Positions 1 through 7,646 of a stretch of 64,000 nucleotides of DNA are shown here, piece by piece. Position 1 is the first letter of the stretch, and every line of letters starts with the position of its first letter. The position numbers were made by a program, and so were the translations under genes. This DNA comes from SCQP01 sp050747745 (GTDB lineage: Bacteria; Acidobacteriota; Terriglobia; Terriglobales; SCQP01), in the NCBI GenBank assembly GCA_050747745.1, contig JBOGKM010000104.1, positions 33,771 to 97,770 on the forward strand, written 5' to 3'. Under the pieces are notes generated by a model. It saw nothing but the letters and a program-made list of their open reading frames with translations. It ran no database searches and was not told the origin of the DNA.

Positions 1-2
1 CC

Positions 3-740
3 ATGTCCAGCCTCCGCGGAACCGAGCAGGTGATGGTGTCCGGCAATTCGCTGCAGCGGATCGTGATCCGGGTTCCGGGCACGATGCCGCCGCGGGGGGC
101 AGCGGGAGCGGGCGATACGGTTTCGCTCAACGATCTGGAAGCACCCGACAAGGCGAAAGCCAAGCTTGCCAGTGCGACAAAGGCGATCAAGAAGTCGAAC
201 TTTGCACGGGCGTGGAAGCTGGTCAATGACGCCATCCGGATGGCGCCGGATTGGGGCAAAGCGTATCTGTTACGGGGAGTGCTGAGCTTCACGCAACACA
301 ATTACAATTCGGCGCGTGCGGATTTTGCCACCGCGGTGGCGCACGATCCGCACGACGGGCTGGCGCTGACCGAGCTGGGGAAGCTGTATTCGACCACGGG
401 GCAATTGGCCCTTTCCGGCATTTATCTTCGGCGCGCGCTGCAAATCGAGCCGGTGCGGTGGCCGACCTACTACGAGATGGCGGTGCTGGAGATGAAGGAA
501 CATAAATACGCCCAGGCGGAGACGCTGGCGGACAAGGCGGTGCAATGCCAGCCGGCACCACCAGCCTCGATACATTTTTTGGCCGCTTTGGCGGCGTACC
601 ACGTGCATCAACTGCAGGAATCCAGCTGGCAGTTCCAGTTGTTCTTAAAGCAGGCACCCAAAACGAAGGAGCTGGCGGCGGCGCGGTCGGAGGCACGGCG
701 AGACTTGGCAGTACTGGCGAAAATGGAGCAGCAACATTAG
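3..740 (+). CDS. TPR repeat protein, 5' end probably cut by the window
   Basis: The reading frame is open from the first bases of the window. Residues ~55-240 form about five tetratricopeptide-like helical hairpins (for example 'ARADFATAVAHDP' and 'YLRRALQIEP'). Such repeats serve as protein-docking scaffolds, and no catalytic motif is seen. The first ~35 residues ('GNSLQRIVIRVPG') resemble the last strand of a carboxypeptidase-regulatory-like beta domain, as found in front of TPRs in the gene at 23941-24999. The true start is therefore probably upstream, and the ATG at 3 is only the first one available. kdsB starts 9 bases after the stop, which suggests co-transcription. The partner is unknown. 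Confidence 0.8.
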   Translation: MSSLRGTEQVMVSGNSLQRIVIRVPGTMPPRGAAGAGDTVSLNDLEAPDKAKAKLASATKAIKKSNFARAWKLVNDAIRMAPDWGKAYLLRGVLSFTQHNYNSARADFATAVAHDPHDGLALTELGKLYSTTGQLALSGIYLRRALQIEPVRWPTYYEMAVLEMKEHKYAQAETLADKAVQCQPAPPASIHFLAALAAYHVHQLQESSWQFQLFLKQAPKTKELAAARSEARRDLAVLAKMEQQH

Positions 741-749
741 TCTGGGAAC

Positions 750-1526
750 GTGCAATTCACAACTGACGTGCTGGGGGTAATTCCGGCCCGCATGGCCTCG
801 ACCCGTCTGCCGGGCAAGCCACTGCTGCCCATTGCGGGGGTGGCAATGATCGAGCGGGTTTATGAGGGGACAGTGGCGTGCCGGACGCTGCGCCGGGTGG
901 TCGTGGCCACCGATAGCGCCGAGATAGTGAGCTTTTGCGAGGCGCGAGCGATTTCCGTGCGGCTGACCAGCCACGCCCACCCATCCGGTACCGACCGGGT
1001 TTGGGAGGTGGCCGAAGCGCTGGGCGCAACGGCGGTGGTCAACGTGCAGGGCGATGAGCCCATGGTGCGGCCGGAAATGCTGGAGAGGATGCTGGAAGCG
1101 CTGTTCGCGCGGCCGGAAACGGAGGTGGCCTCGCTGTACACGCCGATCACGGCCGCGGAAGCGGAGTGGGCGAGCGCGTGCAAGGTGGTGATGGACGAAG
1201 AGATGCGGGCGCTGTATTTTTCGCGGGCGGCGATTCCGTTCCCGCGCCGTGGGCAACCGCAATATTGCAAACACCTGGGCTACTACGCCTACTCGCGTGC
1301 GGCACTGCAAGCGTTCCATGCCTGGCCGCCGGCACCGCTCGAGCAGGCGGAAGGGCTGGAGCAACTGCGATTTCTACACCACGGCGTAGCCATCGCCATG
1401 GCGGAAACGCCGTTCAATACGGTGGGCATTGACACGCGGGAAGATTTGGAGGCCGCCGAGAAGCTGCTGTCGCGCTCAAACGGCGCGGAGAGCGAGGACG
1501 GCGTTCAATCCGCCGAAGGCAAATGA
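750..1526 (+). CDS. kdsB: 3-deoxy-manno-octulosonate cytidylyltransferase (CMP-Kdo synthetase)
   Basis: Cytosolic enzyme that activates Kdo with CTP to give CMP-Kdo for attachment to lipid A. It starts at a GTG. The N-terminal nucleotide-binding signature 'IPARMASTRLPGKPLL', the 'ATDS' turn and the metal/substrate motif 'VNVQGDEP' are all present. 'GTDRVWE' and the late 'FNTVGIDTREDLEAAE' match the family end. Length is 258 residues, normal for KdsB (~250). The last ~17 residues (from 'RSNGAESEDG' on) go beyond the family's usual end and overlap the 3' end of the convergent fabF by 51 bases. Together with lpxB at 38680, it indicates an LPS-bearing outer membrane. Confidence 0.95.
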   Translation: MQFTTDVLGVIPARMASTRLPGKPLLPIAGVAMIERVYEGTVACRTLRRVVVATDSAEIVSFCEARAISVRLTSHAHPSGTDRVWEVAEALGATAVVNVQGDEPMVRPEMLERMLEALFARPETEVASLYTPITAAEAEWASACKVVMDEEMRALYFSRAAIPFPRRGQPQYCKHLGYYAYSRAALQAFHAWPPAPLEQAEGLEQLRFLHHGVAIAMAETPFNTVGIDTREDLEAAEKLLSRSNGAESEDGVQSAEGK

Positions 1527-2717
1527 GTTGGAAAGCGCCGCGCGCAGGGTGCGGGGGCGGGCGCGATTGGGAGTGACGTCGAGATCGCAGTCGGGATCGG
1601 GTTCGGTGAAGTTAGCCGTGGGGGGTGCGGTCTGATGATGCAGCGCCAAAATAGTGGCCGCCAGCTCGATGGCACCGCTGGCGCCCATGGCGTGGCCGTG
1701 CATGGACTTGGTGGAGCTGATGGAGAGGCGGGGAGCGGCGGGGCCGAACACGGCTTTAATGGCGGCGATTTCGGTGGAGTCGTTGAGTTTGGTCCCGGTG
1801 CCGTGGGCGTTGATGTAATCCACATCCGCAGGAGCGAGGCCAGCGGTGCGCAGCGCTTCGCGCATGGCACCGGCGGCGCCCTCCAGGGAGGGCTGGGTGA
1901 TGTGGCCGGCATCGGCGGAAGCGCCGTAGCCGGCCAGCTCGGCGTGAATGCGCGCCCCGCGCAGGCGCGCCGCGTGCGCGCGTTCCAGCACGAACATGGC
2001 GGCGCCTTCGGCGAGCACCAGGCCAGTGCGGTCCCTGCTGAAGGGGCGGCAGGCGCGGCTGGGATCCTCGCCGGCGGCAGCGAGCACCCGCATCGCCTCC
2101 CAGGCCTTGATGACACCGAAGGTGAGCGGCGCATCGCTGCCGCCGGCTAGGACCATGTCGCAAGCGCCGGCACGCAGCAGTCGCCAGGCCTCACCCAGGG
2201 CATGGGTGGCGGACGAGCAGGCGGTGGAAATGGTGAAACTGGGTCCGCGCGCGCCGGTGGTCATGCTGATTTGCGAAGTAGCGGCGCTGTACATGGTGCG
2301 CGGAATCAGAAAGGGATGCACCCGCGCGGCGCCTTCGCCGTAGATGGTGCGGAAACCAAGATCCTGGGTGCAGATGCCGCCCATGCCGGTGCCGGTGAGC
2401 ACTGAGACGCGGTCGGCCGGCCAGGGCCAGCCATCCTGGGAGCGCAAGGGCAGGCCGGCATCGGCGAGGGCGCGCTGGGCGCAAATGACACCCATCTGCG
2501 CAAAGCGGTCGAGCAGGTCGCCATCCTTGCCGAACTGCGCCGCGGGATCGAAATCGCGAATTTCGCCAGCGACCCGCGTAGCCAATTTAGCGGTAGGCAC
2601 ACGCGTGAGCGGCCCCAGAGCGCTGCGGCCGGCGGCGAGGTTGTTCCAGAAGACCTCAGCGTCGCATCCGGACGCGGACAGAAGCGCCAAGCCAGTAATG
2701 ACGATGCTGGAATCCAT
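1476..2717 (-). CDS. fabF: beta-ketoacyl-ACP synthase II (KAS II)
   Basis: Condensing enzyme that extends acyl-ACP with malonyl-ACP. The 413-residue protein has the full Cys-His-His set: C167 in 'STACSSATHALG', H305 in 'NAHGTGTKLNDSTE' and H342 in 'SMHGHAMGASGA'. It also has the family ending 'SNSFAFGGLNAVL'. The ATG at 2717 was chosen because homology begins there ('SSIVITG'); in-frame codons further upstream run into the ACP gene. An acyl carrier protein gene ends 13 bases upstream, so the two are probably co-transcribed. No other fab genes are nearby, so the pair could serve bulk fatty acid synthesis or a dedicated acyl chain. Its 3' end overlaps kdsB tail to tail. Confidence 0.93.
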   Translation of the reverse strand: MDSSIVITGLALLSASGCDAEVFWNNLAAGRSALGPLTRVPTAKLATRVAGEIRDFDPAAQFGKDGDLLDRFAQMGVICAQRALADAGLPLRSQDGWPWPADRVSVLTGTGMGGICTQDLGFRTIYGEGAARVHPFLIPRTMYSAATSQISMTTGARGPSFTISTACSSATHALGEAWRLLRAGACDMVLAGGSDAPLTFGVIKAWEAMRVLAAAGEDPSRACRPFSRDRTGLVLAEGAAMFVLERAHAARLRGARIHAELAGYGASADAGHITQPSLEGAAGAMREALRTAGLAPADVDYINAHGTGTKLNDSTEIAAIKAVFGPAAPRLSISSTKSMHGHAMGASGAIELAATILALHHQTAPPTANFTEPDPDCDLDVTPNRARPRTLRAALSNSFAFGGLNAVLALRAV

Positions 2718-2730
2718 GCGGGCGCGGGCG

Positions 2731-2988
2731 TCAGGCAGGCGAGGGCGAGGCAGCGCCGAGTTGATGGCGCAACGCCTCGACCACCTGGCGCACACTCTTC
2801 ATTTCACGCGCCACCTCATCGGGAATGGTGAGGTTGTACTTCTCTTCCAGGGCAAAGACGATGTTGACACCGTCGAGGGAGTCGATCTTGAGTTCTTCGA
2901 AAGTGGCATCAGGCGAAATCGACTCGGCGGGCATGCGCTGCTCGCGAGCGATCACAGCGATCACGTCCTGGGTCAGATCGTCAGGCAC
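2731..2988 (-). CDS. acpP: acyl carrier protein
   Basis: Small acidic four-helix carrier of acyl chains. The phosphopantetheine attachment motif 'DSLD' (Ser37 counted from the GTG at 2988) is followed by the typical 'GVNIVFALEEKYNLTIPDE'. The GTG at 2988 is preferred because a GGGAG ribosome-binding site lies six bases before it. An ATG at 3015 would add nine residues but has no visible ribosome-binding site. The gene sits just upstream of the KAS II gene and is transcribed away from polX. The pairing suggests this ACP is the partner of the adjacent condensing enzyme. Whether it is the housekeeping ACP cannot be told from the window. Confidence 0.9.
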   Translation of the reverse strand: MPDDLTQDVIAVIAREQRMPAESISPDATFEELKIDSLDGVNIVFALEEKYNLTIPDEVAREMKSVRQVVEALRHQLGAASPSPA

Positions 2989-3059
2989 ACTACTCTCCCG
3001 TGCAAGCATAATCATACAACGGAATATGGGGCTGGGTGAACTGGTCTATTTAGGATGCC

Positions 3060-4805
3060 ATGGAAAATCGAGATATTGCACGAACTTTGCGGCAGACGGC
3101 GGATCTGCTGGAAGTAGCCGGCGAGGACAGTTTTCGCATTCGCAGCTACCGGCGGGTGGCGGACGCGGTGGACAGTTGCGCGGAGCCGCTGTCGGGCATG
3201 TGCGCCGAACCGAAGCGACTGCTGGGGCTGGCGGGCGTGGGGAAGACCATGGCCGGCCACATAGTGGAACTAGTCAGCAGCGGAGAGATGAAACTGCATC
3301 GTGAGCTGCTGGAGCGGTTCCGGCCAGGCATGCTGGAGCTGTTGCAGGTTTCGGGACTGGGACCGAAGACGGTGGCGCTGATCTGGCAGTGTTACGGGGC
3401 GGGAACGCTGGACGAAGTGGAAGCGCTTGGGCGGGAGGGCAAACTGCGCGAGCTACCGCGGATGGGGGCGAAGGCGGAGCAGAAAATCCTGCGTGGCATC
3501 GCCAGCCGACGGCAGATGAGCGGACGCTTCCGGCGGGATCAGATCGAAGAAAGTCTGGAGCTGCTGCGCCCGCTGGTGGAAAAAGCGCCCGGCGTGGAGC
3601 GATGGGCGGCGGCAGGCTCGTGGCGGCGGGGCCGGGATACGGTGGGGGACCTGGATCTGCTGGCGGCCGGGGAGGGATTTCCCGCCGCAGCTGGGCCCGT
3701 GATCGAGCGATTCCTGAGGGCGCCGAGGCTGGAAGAAATCCTGGTCCAGGGCGGGAACAAGGTCTCGATCAGGCTGCACGACGGCCTGCAAGTGGACCTG
3801 CGGCTGCTCCCTCTCTCCAGTTTCGGAGCCGCCTGGCAGTACTTCACGGGATCGCAGCAGCACAACATTGCCCTGCGGGCGCGGGCGCAGCAACAGGGCG
3901 CGAAGCTGAACGAATACGGGCTGTATCGCGAAAGCGATGGCGCGGTGCTGGCGGGAGCGGAAGAAGAGGACGTGTACGCGGCGCTGGAGCTGGATTGGAT
4001 TCCACCGGAACTACGGGAAGCGGCGGGTGAGCTGGAAGCCGCGGCCACGCATGCCTTGCCGCACCTGATCGAGGCAAGCGAAATCCGGGGCGACGTGCAC
4101 ATGCACACCACCGCCAGCGACGGACGCGCTTCGATTCTGGAAATGGCGGCGGCGGCGGCGGCACGGGGCTACCGCTATATCGCCATTACCGATCATTCCC
4201 AGGCGCTGGCGATGGCGAACGGGCTGGATGAGACCCGGATGCTGGAGCATTTGGGGCACATCCGGGCGGCGGAAAGGGAGTTTGAGGCAAGCCATCCCGG
4301 ATTCCGAATTTTTGCGGGTGTGGAAGTGGATATTCTTGCTGATGGCAGGCTCGACCTGGCCGATGAGGTTTTGGCGCAATTGGACGTGGTGATCGGCAGC
4401 ATTCACTCGCGATTCGATCAGAGCCAGGAGGAAACCAGCGCGCGGCTGCTGCGGGCGATTGCCAATCCCAACCTGGATATCGTTGGCCATCCCAGCGGGC
4501 GCTTGCTGCTGCGGCGCGAGCCTTACGCCTACGATTTCGAGCGGGTGCTGGCGGCCTGCCGGGAGCGGGGCGTGGCGGTGGAGATCAACGCCTCGCCGGA
4601 ACGGCTGGACCTCAACGGCGAGCAGGCGCGGCGCTGCCGGCAGCAGGGGGTGAGCGTGGTGATCTCGACCGACGCGCACCACCCACGGCAGCTGGACAAC
4701 ATGAGCCACGGCCTGGTGACAGCGCGACGCGGCTGGCTGGAGGCGGGCAATGTGCTCAACACCCTTGGGCCGGAGCAGTTTCGGGCGGGACTGCGCAAGC
4801 CATAA
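3060..4805 (+). CDS. polX: DNA polymerase X family protein with PHP nuclease domain
   Basis: Bacterial PolX: gap-filling DNA polymerase plus 3'-5' exonuclease/AP-endonuclease, implicated in base-excision repair. Domain order over 581 residues: 8-kDa helix-hairpin-helix region (1-150, with 'GLAGVGKT' and 'VSGLGPKT'); polymerase palm with 'GSWRRGRDTVGDLDLL' giving Asp197/Asp199 and 'QVDLRLL' giving Asp246; C-terminal PHP domain (~340-570) with 'DVHMHTTASDG', 'ITDHS', 'GVEVDI' and 'STDAHH' metal ligands. All polymerase and PHP ligands look intact. The ATG at 3060 follows an AGGAT-like ribosome-binding site. The 3' end overlaps the convergent psd by 50 bases. Confidence 0.95.
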   Translation: MENRDIARTLRQTADLLEVAGEDSFRIRSYRRVADAVDSCAEPLSGMCAEPKRLLGLAGVGKTMAGHIVELVSSGEMKLHRELLERFRPGMLELLQVSGLGPKTVALIWQCYGAGTLDEVEALGREGKLRELPRMGAKAEQKILRGIASRRQMSGRFRRDQIEESLELLRPLVEKAPGVERWAAAGSWRRGRDTVGDLDLLAAGEGFPAAAGPVIERFLRAPRLEEILVQGGNKVSIRLHDGLQVDLRLLPLSSFGAAWQYFTGSQQHNIALRARAQQQGAKLNEYGLYRESDGAVLAGAEEEDVYAALELDWIPPELREAAGELEAAATHALPHLIEASEIRGDVHMHTTASDGRASILEMAAAAAARGYRYIAITDHSQALAMANGLDETRMLEHLGHIRAAEREFEASHPGFRIFAGVEVDILADGRLDLADEVLAQLDVVIGSIHSRFDQSQEETSARLLRAIANPNLDIVGHPSGRLLLRREPYAYDFERVLAACRERGVAVEINASPERLDLNGEQARRCRQQGVSVVISTDAHHPRQLDNMSHGLVTARRGWLEAGNVLNTLGPEQFRAGLRKP

Positions 4806-5601
4806 GTGGCTCGCCCATGCGGATGCGGGCGCCCGCGCGGATGCACAAGCGTGATTCCAGCGCGGCTGAGCAGAGCAGGATGACGGTGGATCCGAACTCA
4901 AAACGGCCGAGTTCCTGGCCGCGGTGGAAAGCATAGCCGGGTTGGTAGCGGCGGCGATCGGGCAGATGGGGACCGGGGCCGGCGTTCCACGCAGGGTCGT
5001 AATTCACGCGGATGCCGCCCACCAGACAAGCGCCGACCATCACCAGCGCCAGATCGCCAGCAGCCGTACCGAGATAGGTGATCAGGCGTTCGTTGCGGGC
5101 GAACAGGCGGGGCACACGCGCGGCGGTACGGGGGCTGACGCTGAAGCGCGAGCCGGGTACGTAACGGGCCTCACGCACGCATCCGGCAGCGGGCGCATGG
5201 ACGCGATGGTAATCGGCCGGGGCAAGATAAATGGCAGCGTAGCTTGCCCCGGCAAATTGCCCAGCACGGTGAGGATCGGCCAGCAGCGCCGCGAGCGAAT
5301 AGGCATGCCCCTTGGCCTGGAACAACTCACCCAATTCCGCCTGGCCGCAGGCGGTGACAAGGCCATCGGCGGGCGAAACCAGCACCTCCGGCCGGCCGGC
5401 GATGGGCCGGAGCTCCGGTCGCAGCGCGCGGCAGAAAAACTGTTGCAAGCTGGCGAACCCACCCTCCGGCGCGAGCGCCTGCGCGGGCTGAGTGTGGAAC
5501 AGCCGGGCATAGACGGGAATGAGCCAGCGCGAAGCGGGCGCGCGCGCCACCCGCCCGGCGAGCCGGGAAGCGGCGCCGCGCCAGCCGGGTTGCTCACTCA
5601 T
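4756..5601 (-). CDS. psd: phosphatidylserine decarboxylase proenzyme
   Basis: Makes phosphatidylethanolamine from phosphatidylserine at the inner membrane. It self-cleaves to form a pyruvoyl group. Over 281 residues the catalytic triad is visible: Asp79 in 'SPADG', His132/His135 in 'YHRVHAP' and the self-processing Ser238 in 'FEFGSTVILL'. The ATG at 5601 gives the expected N terminus. It overlaps the stop of the upstream permease gene by eight bases, so translation may be coupled. Its last ~16 codons are antisense to the end of polX. Why psd follows a Lol-type permease is unclear, beyond both being envelope functions. Confidence 0.93.
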   Translation of the reverse strand: MSEQPGWRGAASRLAGRVARAPASRWLIPVYARLFHTQPAQALAPEGGFASLQQFFCRALRPELRPIAGRPEVLVSPADGLVTACGQAELGELFQAKGHAYSLAALLADPHRAGQFAGASYAAIYLAPADYHRVHAPAAGCVREARYVPGSRFSVSPRTAARVPRLFARNERLITYLGTAAGDLALVMVGACLVGGIRVNYDPAWNAGPGPHLPDRRRYQPGYAFHRGQELGRFEFGSTVILLCSAALESRLCIRAGARIRMGEPLMACAVPPETAPAQGC

Positions 5602-6826
5602 AGCGCAAGGTTTCGGCGGGCAGAACCGCCAGCGCGCGTCGCGACGGATAGAGCGTCGCCACCCACGCCAGCAAGAGGGCGAACGCCGCCACAATCAAGC
5701 CATCCCAGGCATGGGCATGGAAAGGGATGTAGCTGACCGGATACACCTGGGTGGAGACGCGGATCCACTGGTAACGATTCGCCGCCCAGCAGAGCGGAAA
5801 GGCTACGATCAATCCCACGGCCGTGCCCAGTGCCGCAATCCACAAACCCTGGAACACGAAAATGCGCCGAATTTGGCCGCGCCGCGCGCCCAGGCTGAGC
5901 AGGACGGCAATCTCCCTGCGTTTCTCCATGACCAGCATGGTGAGCATGATCAGCACGTTCAGGGCCGCCACCAGGACCACAAGCCCGATCACAATCAGCG
6001 TTCCCAGCCGCTCCATCTGAAGGGCTTGAAACAACGGGCGGTTTTGCGAGATCCAGGTGGTCGTCGTGTAGGCCGGGCCAGCGGCGGCTTCGGCAGCTTT
6101 GGCGACGGCGGTGGCCTGGTAGATATTGTCCAAGTGAAACTCGATGTCGCTGGCCCAATCGCCATGATTTTGCGGATGTAAGGCTTGTGCGGCACGGAAC
6201 GAGGTATACACCCAGGCGCTGTCGAAGTCGTAGTAGCCGGAGCTGAATACACCCGCCACCCGGAATTCCGTATTGCAGCCTCCCATGCCCAGGGGCGTCA
6301 GCTCGCAGTTTGGCACGTACAACTGCACCCAGTTTCCCGGAGCCACACCCAACTGGTCGGCCAGAGCCTTGCCGACCACCAGGTTGCGTCCCTTCGAATC
6401 CTGCTCCAGGGGCGACAAGCTGCCTGCAGCCAAGTGTTTCAAGAGGTTACCAATTTTGTTCTCCTGGGCCGGAATAATGCCCTTGAGCACCACTTCGCGG
6501 CTCTGCTGGGCGAAGCTGATCAGACCGGCGGTATAGATCTCGGGCGCCACGGCATCCACATGTGGGAGGGCGCGGAGCCTGGGCAACAGGGCAGGATAGT
6601 CGGGGATGGGAACCGGCATGCGGGGGAGGAGATTGACTTGCGCGGTGGCGCCCACCAGCTCGCTTTGCACGGCATCGCGGAAGCCGTTGGTGACGGCCAG
6701 CGCGAGAATGAGCGCACCCACGCCGGCGGCGAAACCCAGAATCACAATAGCCGCCACCACGGAGAGGACACCGCGCCCGCGCCTGGGGCGCAAGTAGCGC
6801 GAGGCTACGAAGGCGGGAAAGCTCAC
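5594..6826 (-). CDS. lolC: LolC/LolE-type ABC transporter permease (lipoprotein release)
   Basis: Inner-membrane permease of the FtsX/MacB fold. In the LolCDE complex it extracts lipoproteins for transport to the outer membrane. From the GTG at 6826 (410 residues) there is one N-terminal membrane helix (~20-44), a large periplasmic domain ('AVAPEIYTAGLISF', 'VVLKGIIPAQE') and three C-terminal helices with 'EKRREIAVLLSLGARRGQI', the coupling segment typical of the family. In-frame codons upstream of the GTG overlap the divergent ATPase gene and look non-coding. That ATPase is the obvious partner although it is on the opposite strand. LolC versus LolE cannot be decided, since only one permease is here. 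Confidence 0.85.
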   Translation of the reverse strand: MSFPAFVASRYLRPRRGRGVLSVVAAIVILGFAAGVGALILALAVTNGFRDAVQSELVGATAQVNLLPRMPVPIPDYPALLPRLRALPHVDAVAPEIYTAGLISFAQQSREVVLKGIIPAQENKIGNLLKHLAAGSLSPLEQDSKGRNLVVGKALADQLGVAPGNWVQLYVPNCELTPLGMGGCNTEFRVAGVFSSGYYDFDSAWVYTSFRAAQALHPQNHGDWASDIEFHLDNIYQATAVAKAAEAAAGPAYTTTTWISQNRPLFQALQMERLGTLIVIGLVVLVAALNVLIMLTMLVMEKRREIAVLLSLGARRGQIRRIFVFQGLWIAALGTAVGLIVAFPLCWAANRYQWIRVSTQVYPVSYIPFHAHAWDGLIVAAFALLLAWVATLYPSRRALAVLPAETLRYE

Positions 6827-6898
6827 GCTTGCAGCATACAGGAAAAGGTATTTAACGTGGCAGGGGCGGAAGCGGCCGAGCACCGCTAAAATTGAAGT
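6827..6898. promoter_or_regulatory. divergent promoter region between lolC-like and lolD-like genes
   Basis: This 72-base gap must hold the 5' signals of both divergent genes. On the plus strand a TAAAAT box (6886-6891) ends seven bases before the ATG at 6899. If used as a -10 element it would give a nearly leaderless message, and no ribosome-binding site is seen before that ATG. On the minus strand 'TTAAAT' lies about 25-30 bases before the GTG at 6826. No clear -35 hexamers were found, so this is a weak call based mainly on position. Confidence 0.35.
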
Positions 6899-7642
6899 AT
6901 GCGAGTCGAAGCGCTGGATGGGGCATCTAAACCCGAGAGGCTTGCAGTGGCACTGCGGGCGGAGGGGTTGGGACGGCGGTTTCCATCCGGGGTGGGGGAA
7001 CTGATTGTTTTTGAGGATCTGTCGTTGGTAGTAGCCAAGGGGGAGATGGTGGCGATTGTGGGGGAATCCGGAACCGGCAAAAGCAGCCTGCTGCATGTGC
7101 TGAGCGGATTGGACAGGCCTTCGAGCGGTGACGTATACTTTGGTTCAAGATCGCTGGCCGGGATGGGAGAGGACGCCTTGGCGGAGTTTCGCAATCGGGA
7201 GATTGGCTTCGTATGGCAGCAGTCCTACCTGTTGCCGGAGTTTACCGCCCAGGAAAACGTCATGATGCCGCTGCTAATTGCGGGGCGAGGGCAAGCAGAG
7301 GCGACGCGGGCGGCCCAAAGCTGGCTGAAGCGGGTGGGGGTGGGGGAGCGAGCGAGCCATCGCGCCGGGGAGCTGTCCGGCGGCGAACAACAACGCGTGG
7401 CCATGGCTCGGGCTCTGGTAGGCGAGCCCAGCTTCCTGATGGCCGATGAGCCTACCGGCAACCTGGACGAGCGGGCAGGGGCGGCGCTGTTTGCGCTGCT
7501 ACGCCGCCTGCATGAGGAACAAGGGCTGACCTCGCTGGTCGTGACCCATAACCAAGAACAGGCCTCCGGCTGCGACCGCGTGCTGCGGCTAAGCCAGGGT
7601 TGCCTGCGCCGTGAACCAGTGCCGCCTCATCACAACGAGTAA
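6899..7642 (+). CDS. lolD: LolD-type ABC transporter ATPase
   Basis: ATPase subunit of the LolCDE/MacB class. Walker A is 'GESGTGKSS', the Q-loop region 'IGFVWQQSYLLPEFTAQENVMMPL' carries the family hallmark 'LLPEFTA.ENV', the signature is 'LSGGEQQRVAMARAL', Walker B 'MADEPTGNLD', and the switch His is in 'VVTHN'. Length is 247 residues. It is divergent from the cognate permease at 5594-6826, whereas lolC and lolD are usually co-directional. It is followed five bases later by clpC, so the two may be co-transcribed. The N-terminal ~20 residues are a loose extension, and the start could be slightly downstream. Confidence 0.9.
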   Translation: MRVEALDGASKPERLAVALRAEGLGRRFPSGVGELIVFEDLSLVVAKGEMVAIVGESGTGKSSLLHVLSGLDRPSSGDVYFGSRSLAGMGEDALAEFRNREIGFVWQQSYLLPEFTAQENVMMPLLIAGRGQAEATRAAQSWLKRVGVGERASHRAGELSGGEQQRVAMARALVGEPSFLMADEPTGNLDERAGAALFALLRRLHEEQGLTSLVVTHNQEQASGCDRVLRLSQGCLRREPVPPHHNE

Positions 7643-7646
7643 ATTT

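Noticed and set aside
645..1364. 239-codon minus-strand frame over kdsB
   Set aside because: His/Arg-rich shadow of the kdsB coding strand.
4011..4934. 307-codon minus-strand frame across the polX PHP domain
   Set aside because: Complement of well-conserved polX codons; no motif of its own.
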